The notes under the pieces: model-generated
Database searches by the model: none
The model's input: only the letters and a program-made list of their open reading frames with translations
What the model was told of the DNA's origin: nothing
Part shown: one piece after another, positions 18,087 through 26,167 of the stretch
Layout of the letters: the number at the start of each line of letters is the position of its first letter
Position numbering within the stretch: position 1 is the first letter of the stretch
Position numbers and translations under genes: made by a program
Assembly (NCBI GenBank): GCA_944325605.1
Contig: CALVAX010000001.1
Coordinates: 186,001-250,000, forward strand
Length of the DNA stretch: 64,000 nt
From: Candidatus Gastranaerophilales bacterium
GTDB taxonomy: Bacteria > Cyanobacteriota > Vampirovibrionia > Gastranaerophilales > Gastranaerophilaceae
Direction: 5' to 3'

Positions 18087-18968
18087 TTATTTGGAACTTT
18101 GATAGAAATGTTTTTTAGTGTAAATAAAAGCAATAATATATAATACTAAAAATGGTAAAATAACTGTATAAATTCTTATACATACTTGAGCATCCAAAAG
18201 ATATATCAATAATGATATTATAATTACAAGAAAAACATCTTTCTTTGTTAATAGTATTTCACATATTTCTTTATAGGCTTTTATGCAAATGAAAAAGAAG
18301 TTCTGATAAGTATAGTATGTTTCATAGTTCTCTATCACAGTTTTGTCATCCGGCTTATTTCTTAATGATGCTCTAAGAAGTTCTAACCCTTTTTTATCTC
18401 TCCAGTTTTTGGCTAAGATATGCATGCCATAGTTATTTAAGGAAATCGAATCGTTAGGTTCCAGTTTCAGAGCTGCCAAATATTCCTGTTCTGCAAGATT
18501 TTTTCTATTTGTATCAGAATAAATTTCGGCAAATTTTGAATGATAAGAATTTGAATTCGGTGAATGCTCCAAAGCTTTCTTAATATACCACTCAGCTTCT
18601 TTGAATTTTTTCAATTTATGAAAAATACAAGCTTTATAAAATATTGCGGTTTCGTTATCGGGATTAATTTTTAATGCTTCATCAGCCTTTTCTGATGCAG
18701 CCTGATATTGTTCTTTTTGAAACAGTATAATGCAATACAATACCAGACTGTTTTCCAAATTAGGTTCAAAAGAGAGGGCTAATTTGATAAACTCCTCAGC
18801 TTTATCGTAGTTTTTGAGAAATACATAAGCTACAGCTAAATTATAGTATGCCAAAGCATTATTAGGGGCAATTGAAAGTACGTCTTGCGACAATTTTATT
18901 GCAAGTTGATATTTCCCCAGAGAAGTTGCTATTTGAGCTTTATTAAGTATTTCATATAAATTTGACAT
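18087..18968 (-). CDS. TPR-repeat membrane protein
   Basis: 293 residues. About six consecutive TPR units cover residues 1-205 (typical Ala/Tyr/Pro pattern such as ALKINPDNETAIFYKA), followed by two predicted transmembrane helices in the last 60 residues (VFLVIIISLLIYLLD and LPFLVLYIIAFIY). The TPR domain would face the cytoplasm and act as a docking platform. It starts 1 bp after the stop of the AAA ATPase gene and has only a weak ribosome site, so it is probably translated by coupling; the two likely work together. Confidence 0.85.
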   Translation of the reverse strand: MSNLYEILNKAQIATSLGKYQLAIKLSQDVLSIAPNNALAYYNLAVAYVFLKNYDKAEEFIKLALSFEPNLENSLVLYCIILFQKEQYQAASEKADEALKINPDNETAIFYKACIFHKLKKFKEAEWYIKKALEHSPNSNSYHSKFAEIYSDTNRKNLAEQEYLAALKLEPNDSISLNNYGMHILAKNWRDKKGLELLRASLRNKPDDKTVIENYETYYTYQNFFFICIKAYKEICEILLTKKDVFLVIIISLLIYLLDAQVCIRIYTVILPFLVLYIIAFIYTKKHFYQSSK

Positions 18969-18969
18969 T

Positions 18970-19869
18970 TTAGTTGTTTTCTTTCTTATTCAAATAATCT
19001 AATACAGCATCATACATACCGCTTTGGTTGCTGTATTTAACATAGTTTTCAGTAGTATAAAGCCATTCTGTAGTTGTGGGGTTAATCTTTTGAATTGCCT
19101 GCAATAAATCTTGTGTACTTATCAATCCTTTTTGTCCTGTTTTCATAGCTTCTCTGATTTTTATATCAATTGCAGCGTTGCAAACGGCTTTAATATCGGC
19201 TGCGGAATATCTATTTGTTTTTGCTGCCAGCAATTTGTAGTCAATGTTTTCTATAGGCTTTCCGCTTAATAACAATTCAAAAATCTTTGCACGTGCATTA
19301 ACTTCCGGGGGCGGCACAAAAATTGTTTTGTCAAATCTTCCCGGTCGTTTTAGTGCTGTATCAACAAACCATGGTACATTAGTTGCACCTAAAACCATTA
19401 TAGATGTGTTGTCTGAGGCAAGCCCGTCCAGCTCATTCAAAAATTGATTAACCAGAGTTCTTGCATAAACATTTTCGCCTGTTTTCATACGGTCATTACC
19501 GAGTGCATCTATTTCGTCAATAAAAATTACGGACGGAGCTTTTCTCCGTGCTAATTGAAAAGTTTCATGCAGTTTTCTTTCGGAGGTGCCAACGTGCATA
19601 TCCAGAATATCCGCAATTGAGATATTAAAAAAAGTTGCGTTGCATTCATTCGCAGTTGCTTTGGCTATATAAGTTTTTCCGCATCCCGGAGGCCCGTATA
19701 ACAAAATCCCTCCTCCCGCTTTTCTGCCATATTGAATAAACAGTTCCGGATTTTTGAAAGGGTAGATGATATTCAGTTTAATTTCTTCTTTTAAATCATT
19801 CATACCCCCGATATCATTGAATGTAACGTTAGTTGACTCAATTAATGATTCCAAATCTTGATTCATCAT
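18970..19869 (-). CDS. Single-domain classical AAA ATPase (Cdc48/Vps4/FtsH-like module)
   Basis: 299 residues from the ATG at 19869 (GGAGA six bases upstream); the open frame upstream to 20007 lacks a ribosome site. Motifs: FNDIGGMNDLKEEI, Walker A LLYGPPGCGKTY, pore-loop region, Walker B VIFIDEIDALG, sensor 1 GATN, and the arginine-finger region LKRPGRFD. There is no protease or N-terminal substrate domain, so it is not FtsH itself. A remodelling ATPase of the Cdc48/Vps4 class partnered with the TPR membrane protein encoded next is the best reading. Its substrate is unknown. Confidence 0.87.
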   Translation of the reverse strand: MMNQDLESLIESTNVTFNDIGGMNDLKEEIKLNIIYPFKNPELFIQYGRKAGGGILLYGPPGCGKTYIAKATANECNATFFNISIADILDMHVGTSERKLHETFQLARRKAPSVIFIDEIDALGNDRMKTGENVYARTLVNQFLNELDGLASDNTSIMVLGATNVPWFVDTALKRPGRFDKTIFVPPPEVNARAKIFELLLSGKPIENIDYKLLAAKTNRYSAADIKAVCNAAIDIKIREAMKTGQKGLISTQDLLQAIQKINPTTTEWLYTTENYVKYSNQSGMYDAVLDYLNKKENN

Positions 19870-19981
19870 CCCAAATCTCCTTATATTGTGTAAATCCTTT
19901 AATTTAACTTTTATATTATAAAAGATGTGTATGACAAATATGGTCGTATTATTTTTAACTTTTATCATTATTTTGACATTG

Positions 19982-19998
19982 ACGGTGTATATGACCGT
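19982..19998. promoter_or_regulatory. Inverted repeat upstream of the repeat-protein promoter
   Basis: ACGGT and ACCGT separated by 7 nt (GTATATG), ending 2 bp before a consensus -35. It could be an activator or repressor site serving the divergent AAA and repeat-protein genes. Confidence 0.4.
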
Positions 19999-20000
19999 TT

Positions 20001-20029
20001 TTGACATAGGTGTCTTTTATATTTATAAT
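20001..20029 (+). promoter_or_regulatory. Consensus sigma-70 promoter
   Basis: TTGACA (20001-20006), exactly 17 nt, TATAAT (20024-20029): a perfect match to the housekeeping consensus. The predicted start near 20036 falls on the AAAGGAG ribosome site of the next gene, so the 5' leader would be only about 12 nt. Confidence 0.8.
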
Positions 20030-20047
20030 TAAAAAGGAGTCTGTGTT

Positions 20048-20476
20048 ATGAATATTTTTAAAACGTTAGTTCTATTAATGTCTTTGATGGTTGCTTTACC
20101 TGTTTTAGCAGGTTCTGTACAGTATGGCTACAATGCTAACGGGGATTACGTGCCGACATCAATAAATGGTCAGCGTGTCCAATACGGTTATAATGCAAAT
20201 GGAGATTATGTGCCGACGTCAATCGGAGGGCAGCGAGTACAGTACGGCTACAACGCTAACGGTGATTACGTGCCGACATCAATCGGCGGTCAACGAGTAC
20301 AGTACGGTTACAATGCAAACGGAGATTATGTCCCGACATCAATTGGAGGCGACAGGATTCAATATGGTTATAACGCACAGGGAAACTATGTCCCAACCTC
20401 CGTCGGGGGCAGCAGAATTCAATATGGTTATAATGCAAATGGGAATTACGTTCCTACCGGATTCTACCATTTTTAA
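20048..20476 (+). CDS. Secreted 20-residue tandem-repeat protein
   Basis: 142 residues. A signal peptide (residues 1-22, hydrophobic core LVLLMSLMVALPV, ending LAG) is followed by six near-identical 20-residue units of the form [VI]QYGYNANGDYVPTSIGG-x-R; the last unit is shortened and ends in Phe-Tyr-His-Phe. The protein is Gly/Tyr/Asn rich, has no cysteine, and should be exported. It may form a flexible or beta-rich surface filament or coat. A perfect promoter and a GGAG site suggest strong expression. I recognise no family. Confidence 0.8.
   Translation: MNIFKTLVLLMSLMVALPVLAGSVQYGYNANGDYVPTSINGQRVQYGYNANGDYVPTSIGGQRVQYGYNANGDYVPTSIGGQRVQYGYNANGDYVPTSIGGDRIQYGYNAQGNYVPTSVGGSRIQYGYNANGNYVPTGFYHF
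20117..20461 (+). repeat. 60-bp in-frame tandem repeat
   Basis: Five full 60-bp units plus a 45-bp partial one, encoding the 20-residue repeats. Neighbouring DNA units are very similar, so copy number may change by slippage or recombination without breaking the frame. Confidence 0.85.
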
Positions 20477-20479
20477 CTT

Positions 20480-23400
20480 CTATATCAAATCAAGTCTGCA
20501 TAAATGCTTGTACGGACAGCCCTTGCAGGCTCCGTTTGAGTCCTCTTTTACCGGGTCGAATTCAAGATTATTAATCTTTTCATAAGTTGATTTAATCAGT
20601 TCTTCAATATAATCCATATCATCTTTTGTCAGTTCTTTATAAATGTTTTTGCGGTGTTCTTCCACATAAATCAAACCCGTTTTTGAAACTTTTTGACCTG
20701 TTGCTTTCTCAAAGGCATATTTATAGAAACACAGTTGATTGTAATAACCTTCCTTTGTTCCGCCTTTTGCAACTTGTTTTTCGCTTACAGGCTGGCCTGT
20801 TTTATAATCATATAATTCATAAGTTCCGTCGGAATTTTTTTCTATTCTGTCAATTTTGCCTGTCAGGGTATAATTATCTAATTTTACCCCGTCAAATGTA
20901 TATTCAACTTCAGCAATTCTTTCCGGCGGAATGGATGAAAAATAAGGATAATAATTTTTTATTACATTCAAGCCTGCCTTTTCAAATTTTTCTTTTATTG
21001 CCTGTGATGTAAATTTTGAATTCTCCAGACTTGCTTGAAAGTCCTTATTTATTTCATCTATATCAGGATATTTGCCTGTTTGTTTTGCAATTCTTACGGC
21101 ATTTTCAAGCAGTTTATGAATTATGGAGCCGTAATTTGCAGAATCCCAGTTGGCTTCTTCAACATCTATTCCGAGCACTTTCAGATAGAAAAATTTCCTC
21201 GGGCAGGCAAGGTAATCATTCAATCGGCTCGGCGAAAGTGTAATATTTTTTACTCGTTCTTCAATTTCGGCTTTAAAAGCCTTTTGATTATCATATACTT
21301 CTCTTGAAATGCTTCTCACAAATTCTTTTGTAAAGTCGTCATTGTCATAAGAAAATTGTTCTCCGTCAAAGTCATAGTCAGTGAAATCCGCCAGATATTT
21401 TGTTATCTGCTGGGGGGTGTTGTCGCACATGTCCGCAAAAGAAAGACAAAGTCCGTGTTTTGCTCTTGTTATCCCGACAAACAGCAGCTTTATTAATTCA
21501 CAGTCTTTTCTCAACTGCTCCTCAAGTTTATCATATACCGGTTCCGTAATAAGTTTATATTCGTTTGGATTCCTAAAATTTTCCCACTTCTTTGAAATTA
21601 AGTTGGGCAGATAAACATATTCAAATTCTCTTCCTTTTGAACTGTGATAAGTTGTGAGTTGTACAGCATTTTGTATAAAAGTATCTTTTTCAAGGCATAT
21701 ATCAATATCGTTTTGCAGACATTCTTCCAGATATTCTACAAAATCAGCAAGACCCGTTGCCTTATTTATATTTGAAAAATCCGTAGCCTCGGATAATATC
21801 TTTTTTATACCGAGCAGATTTTCACATCTATTGCTTTCTGTTTTATAGTAATATTCCAGAATTCCGGTACGGTTCAAAAGTTCTATGACCGTATTTCTCA
21901 GGTCGTTCGCTGTTGAATATTCCTGAAGATAAAAAAATGTGTCTAAGAAATTATTTATTTTTTTCGGATTTTTCCAGCCGCTTAACGTTTTCATCAATGA
22001 AATAAAATCATTCGGGGTATCTTTTTTTAGCAATCTTTTTTCATACAGAATTTTATTATAATCCTCCGGATCAATCTTAAAAGGTTCGGATAAAATCAAT
22101 CCGAATAATTTATCGCTTGACAGAAGATAATTGTTCAAGGCTTTTAGATAAAAATAAACTACGATTGAGGATTTGATTGTGAAAATACTTTTGCCTTCAT
22201 CAATCTGAAACGGAATATTTTTTGCCTTTAAAAGTTCGGCAAAGGTTTGCAGTTCCTGTCGTTTTCTGCAAATAACCGCTATTTGAGATAATTCTGCAGG
22301 ACAATCCGCTGATTTGACCAGATTTTCAATGTCGCTTGCTATATAATTAATTTCCTGTACATTATCGCCGAATTGAAGCCGTTTTACTTTTTTATCTTTT
22401 TTCAGTATTTCTTCGGATTTGGCAATTAATTTTTTTGAAATATTTTTTGATTTGAATTTTTCATTGTTTTCGAGTCTTGATTTATCCTGCTGAATAACTT
22501 CGTAGCTGAAGTCTAAGATAGATTGCGTTGAGCGGTTATTTTCATTAATGCAGATAACCTTTGTTTCCGGATATTTATTCAGGAAATTTTCAATATTATC
22601 TGATGCGGCACCTTGAAATCCGAATATAATCTGATCGTCATCTCCGACAACAAGAATATTTTTATCATCATTTGCGTCAAGCAGATTAAAGATTATCCTG
22701 TTTTGAAGTACATTTGTATCCTGATACTCGTCCACAAGAAAATATTTATATTGGTTTGAAACTTCCCGCAAAAATATTGAATCTTCCTCAAATGCCGTCA
22801 GCACAAAATTTATCATATCCGAAAAGTCTATAAGACTGAGTGAGCGCATCTTTTGAGAATACAGTTCATATAAACTCCAGAGTTCTTTTGCTTTTTCAAT
22901 GTTTATTTGAATTCTGTTTATTTCATCAAAGCGTCCTTTATTGCGGGTTTCGCCTCTTGCTTCTCTTTCGTGAATTTCGGCTTCCAGTTCTTTTATCCTT
23001 GGCATAAGGGCAGGATTTGTTTCAATTTTTTTATAGTAATCTTCTTTTGAAATTCTTGTATTTTTAAGTTTTTCAATATGTCCTGTGAAATCTTTTGCAT
23101 AATAATATTTGTCGGCACGATTCGGGGCAAAATATTGAGGATTTACTTCGTCAATACATTCTTTCATCAATTTTATTTTTTCGGTGTCCGTAATCAATCT
23201 GACACCGGCATTTAGTGAAAACTGCTGCGGGTACTGACGAATAACATCATTGCAGAAAGAGTGGTAAGTATAAATATTCACGGAAGATGCGAGCACCCCC
23301 ATTTTGTTGATTAAACGCTGTTTCATTTCTTTTGCGGCAGCATCGGAAAATGTCATACACAAAATTGATGAAGGATTGATGCTGTGAGAGAGCATATTTT

Positions 23401-23536
23401 CAATACGGTGAATGATTGTGAAAGTTTTTCCGGTTCCCGGGCCTGCAAGAAGCATTATTGAACCGTTTAATGTATCTATTGCTTCCTGTTGTTTTGTGTT
23501 TGGTTTAATCATAGGTTTTGAAACTGTTTCTGTCAT
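20480..23536 (-). CDS. UvrD/PcrA-type SF1 helicase with C-terminal PD-(D/E)XK Fe-S nuclease domain
   Basis: 1018 residues. Helicase motifs: Walker A LAGPGTGKTFT, Walker B FLVDEYQDTN, motif III GDDDQIIFGFQG, motif V TYHSSKGREFEYV, motif VI FVGITRAK. From about residue 760 an AddB/Cas4-like nuclease follows: LSPSRLNDYLACPRKFFYL, GKIDRIE, LYDYKTG, and a closing cysteine set CKGCPYKHLC that with CPRKF would hold a 4Fe-4S cluster. Such one-chain helicase-nucleases act in double-strand end processing or in defence. The gene is convergent with the repeat protein (3-bp gap) and downstream of a WYL regulator. Confidence 0.9.
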   Translation of the reverse strand: MTETVSKPMIKPNTKQQEAIDTLNGSIMLLAGPGTGKTFTIIHRIENMLSHSINPSSILCMTFSDAAAKEMKQRLINKMGVLASSVNIYTYHSFCNDVIRQYPQQFSLNAGVRLITDTEKIKLMKECIDEVNPQYFAPNRADKYYYAKDFTGHIEKLKNTRISKEDYYKKIETNPALMPRIKELEAEIHEREARGETRNKGRFDEINRIQINIEKAKELWSLYELYSQKMRSLSLIDFSDMINFVLTAFEEDSIFLREVSNQYKYFLVDEYQDTNVLQNRIIFNLLDANDDKNILVVGDDDQIIFGFQGAASDNIENFLNKYPETKVICINENNRSTQSILDFSYEVIQQDKSRLENNEKFKSKNISKKLIAKSEEILKKDKKVKRLQFGDNVQEINYIASDIENLVKSADCPAELSQIAVICRKRQELQTFAELLKAKNIPFQIDEGKSIFTIKSSIVVYFYLKALNNYLLSSDKLFGLILSEPFKIDPEDYNKILYEKRLLKKDTPNDFISLMKTLSGWKNPKKINNFLDTFFYLQEYSTANDLRNTVIELLNRTGILEYYYKTESNRCENLLGIKKILSEATDFSNINKATGLADFVEYLEECLQNDIDICLEKDTFIQNAVQLTTYHSSKGREFEYVYLPNLISKKWENFRNPNEYKLITEPVYDKLEEQLRKDCELIKLLFVGITRAKHGLCLSFADMCDNTPQQITKYLADFTDYDFDGEQFSYDNDDFTKEFVRSISREVYDNQKAFKAEIEERVKNITLSPSRLNDYLACPRKFFYLKVLGIDVEEANWDSANYGSIIHKLLENAVRIAKQTGKYPDIDEINKDFQASLENSKFTSQAIKEKFEKAGLNVIKNYYPYFSSIPPERIAEVEYTFDGVKLDNYTLTGKIDRIEKNSDGTYELYDYKTGQPVSEKQVAKGGTKEGYYNQLCFYKYAFEKATGQKVSKTGLIYVEEHRKNIYKELTKDDMDYIEELIKSTYEKINNLEFDPVKEDSNGACKGCPYKHLCRLDLI

Positions 23537-23595
23537 ACAATTTTCCTGTTTTTAATATTACTTTATAGCCATGACAAATTCGGACGTATAAATAT

Positions 23596-24558
23596 TTAAT
23601 ATTTTTCTAAATTCTCATGAAGATAGTTTTTATAAACTTCTCTTAATTTTTTCGGTGCTAAAATTTCACAATTTTTCCCCCATTTAAAAACATGCCAGAT
23701 AATTTCTCTATCACCGCTTGCTTTGAAATTGACAAAAAGATTTCCGTTTTTATCCTTTTTCATTTTTTGTGTTGGGTGAAAGTTATATTGTTCGGCGTCG
23801 TCTGCAACTTCAGGTGAAAATTTAAGTTTTACATTATAAATTTCTCCCTGATAAACTCCGAAAGATTTATTTGAATATTCCTGCAAATCAAAATTTTCCC
23901 TTTCGTAGTTTTGATTAGTAATTTCCAGATTCCCAAACTTGTGCAGCAAATAGTTGTAAATCCCATCACCCTTTGCTTTTTCTCTTGCAACAAGATAGAT
24001 TTTTTCTCCGTAAATTACCCCAAGAGGTTCAATATATCTTTCCCTGTTGTGATAGGTTCCTTTTAATATTTTATTATTATTAATAGCTTTCCTGACTTTT
24101 TCAAATACAATGGGTTCTATTTTATATTGCGGGAGCTGGCGGACAGCCAAACCTTCCGTTTGCAGAATCATCTCAATTTTATTCTGCAAATTATTTATAT
24201 TTTTTCTGTTTAATAATTTTATTTTTTCAATAGTTTTGCCGAGTTCTTCTGATAATTGATGATTTACTGTTATATTTTGCAGCTGTTCAAGATTTGCAAT
24301 CTCTTCTGGAGAAAAAGAAATTAAATTTTTTATTGAATAATCAATAAAGCCCCAGTGTTTTTGACTGTCTTCAACTTCAATTTCATCAATATGCGGGAAA
24401 ATACATGTCAGACTATCTCGCATTCTTTCCGCTGTTCGTCGGGAAACATTGTATCTTTCGGCAATTTCTGATATCGTAACCCCCTGTATTTTTGATTCCA
24501 TAAAAATTGCCAGATCCAATATGTCTGAAATTCTTGAATATCTCGGTTTTTCTCTCAT
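23596..24558 (-). CDS. WYL-domain transcriptional regulator
   Basis: 320 residues from the ATG at 24558; the frame is open upstream but that stretch is hydrophobic and lacks a ribosome site. An N-terminal winged HTH (VTISEIAERYNVSRRTAERMRDS) is followed by a WYL domain (about 160-230, with YHNRERYIEPLGVIYGEKIYL as two adjoining blocks) and a WCX-like C terminus (REIIWHVFKWGKNCEIL). WYL regulators often control DNA-damage or defence genes by sensing nucleic-acid ligands. It lies about 60 bp upstream of the helicase-nuclease on the same strand and probably regulates it. Confidence 0.88.
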   Translation of the reverse strand: MREKPRYSRISDILDLAIFMESKIQGVTISEIAERYNVSRRTAERMRDSLTCIFPHIDEIEVEDSQKHWGFIDYSIKNLISFSPEEIANLEQLQNITVNHQLSEELGKTIEKIKLLNRKNINNLQNKIEMILQTEGLAVRQLPQYKIEPIVFEKVRKAINNNKILKGTYHNRERYIEPLGVIYGEKIYLVAREKAKGDGIYNYLLHKFGNLEITNQNYERENFDLQEYSNKSFGVYQGEIYNVKLKFSPEVADDAEQYNFHPTQKMKKDKNGNLFVNFKASGDREIIWHVFKWGKNCEILAPKKLREVYKNYLHENLEKY

Positions 24559-25065
24559 AATTTCTTCTCTTTTGTGTATTGTACCATATATTATGAAAAA
24601 TAAAAAGAGATAAAACTTGACTGTAATCAATAGATTTTGGATTAAATTTTTATTGTTTTGTAATGTGGTTTGTTTGTGTATTTTACTGAAATTTAAATAT
24701 AGAAAAAGCTTCCGGCTTTGTTCCGACTTAAATTTGGACTTTTTAAATGGGACATTTTTGTCCTTTATTCAAAATCGCTATAATCCTATCAGTGCTTAAT
24801 TTTTAGGTAGTTTGTTTAAATTTTGGTTAGATTTTGATGGACAAAAAGAGTAGCAAAAGACCAATTTGAGTAATTACAGTCAATTTGAAAAATATCGCTA
24901 ATATTCAAACAAACTGCCTAATTGAGACTATTATTTTACAACTCAAATGTCTCATTAAACCTTAATCAGGGATTTTGCGGAAAAGTATCGCGAGTTTGAC
25001 ATTTAAGTCGGAAAATTTATAAGGTTTGAATTTTTTGCAATTTTTCGAGTCCCGAAATAAAATAA
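24559..25065. other. Long intergenic stretch with several interleaved inverted repeats
   Basis: About 500 bp with no convincing gene. It holds three matching inverted pairs: TTGACTGTAAT (24617) with ATTACAGTCAA (24873); TCCGACTTAAAT (24722) with ATTTAAGTCGGA (25001); and TAGGTAGTTTGTTT (24804) with AAACAAACTGCCTA (24907, one mismatch). There are also small hairpins (GGACA-TTTT-TGTCC near 24750). The pairs interleave rather than nest, so it is not one simple hairpin. Confidence 0.55.
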
Positions 25066-25146
25066 ATAACCTGTGTAATAATAAACAATTTTATTAACGC
25101 AATCACCAACGAGAACAGAGTTTACACAGCAGAAGACATAGGCAGT

Positions 25147-25707
25147 ATGTCAGTAGATGAATTTATGGAAAATGAAAAAGCCATAGATTATCAAATGGCA
25201 AATTTAGGTATTCCAAGAGAAAGCGAACTTACCGGTAATCCTGACGTAGTTTATGTTCATGCTTACACCCGTGATGACGGAACGGAGGTAAAAGCGCATT
25301 ATCGTTCCAAGCCTGATGGGGGTAGCTGGCATGGCGTTATATATGATAAAAACAGCGGATTTAGCAAACGATTATCCAATTCGCCGGAGTTGCGTACTCA
25401 AATAATGTCAAAATATGATAAAAAATCAAAAAAATTTACAACAAATCAGATAGGCATAGGATTTAGCGAAGATAAAAACTTAAACTATTCAATAGGTCAT
25501 GGTACAATCTTAAAACCCCGAATAGAAAACGGAGAATTTAGAGGGATATTATTTGATAAATACGACTATAAATGGTTAAGCAAAGAAGAATTACCTAATT
25601 TAGAAACCAGAAAACTAAATAATAGTGCCTATACACTTCAAACTATAAAACAACTAACAAACTATTATGTTATAATACCGGTACAATTTAAATTAAGGGG
25701 CTACTAA
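25147..25707 (+). CDS. 5'-truncated phage- or toxin-like hypothetical protein
   Basis: 186 residues from the first ATG, but the frame stays open back to 25066 and that part reads INAITNENRVYTAEDIGSM, a continuous protein-like run that flows into MSVDEFMENEKAI. No ribosome site precedes the ATG. The middle VHAYTRDDGTEVKAHYRSKP recalls linker motifs seen before C-terminal domains in phage-associated or polymorphic-toxin proteins of gut bacteria. I infer the C-terminal fragment of a longer gene whose 5' part was lost. The next gene starts inside its stop codon. Confidence 0.6.
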   Translation: MSVDEFMENEKAIDYQMANLGIPRESELTGNPDVVYVHAYTRDDGTEVKAHYRSKPDGGSWHGVIYDKNSGFSKRLSNSPELRTQIMSKYDKKSKKFTTNQIGIGFSEDKNLNYSIGHGTILKPRIENGEFRGILFDKYDYKWLSKEELPNLETRKLNNSAYTLQTIKQLTNYYVIIPVQFKLRGY

Positions 25708-26162
25708 TGAGGGACATATTAAAAAATATTATATGTTTACTAATTATTAATATAATTGCCAGCATAGGTTCTTTTGCAATAATTTTGTTAGTAATAGCAA
25801 TGTTTGAACCTTCAGATAATATAATATCTAAGATATTTTATGACTTTTCGTTTCAGATAATATTTTTGATAGTCATAGGACGATTATTAATCTTGCCGTT
25901 TGCATACAAGAAATTGGAGAACTCTGCGAATTATAAATTGGTATCTAAATTTATCCACAAATTAAAGCAATCAAATTATTTAAAATTGATAGTACTTGTA
26001 ATTGCATATTTTATATTTTGGCCATTGGGCTGTCCATGGTTTAGTAGTGGTTTTTACGGGCAATTGATTCAGAGTGTATTGTTAGGCTTAGTCGGAAACT
26101 ATCTTGTATTATATATATATTGGTATATAGAGGATAAGATAAAAGATAGAAAAGAAAATTGA
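25707..26162 (+). CDS. Small multi-pass membrane protein, possible immunity partner
   Basis: 151 residues with four predicted transmembrane helices (about 8-30, 45-67, 88-108 and 118-140). Its ATG overlaps the stop of the preceding gene (TAATG), so the two are co-translated. If the preceding gene is a toxin fragment, this would be the matching membrane immunity protein; that is inference. No family recognised. Confidence 0.65.
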   Translation: MRDILKNIICLLIINIIASIGSFAIILLVIAMFEPSDNIISKIFYDFSFQIIFLIVIGRLLILPFAYKKLENSANYKLVSKFIHKLKQSNYLKLIVLVIAYFIFWPLGCPWFSSGFYGQLIQSVLLGLVGNYLVLYIYWYIEDKIKDRKEN

Positions 26163-26167
26163 ATTTT

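Noticed and set aside
20117-20461. CRISPR-like tandem repeat
   Set aside because: The units are directly adjacent, in frame, and encode a secreted 20-residue repeat; there are no spacers.
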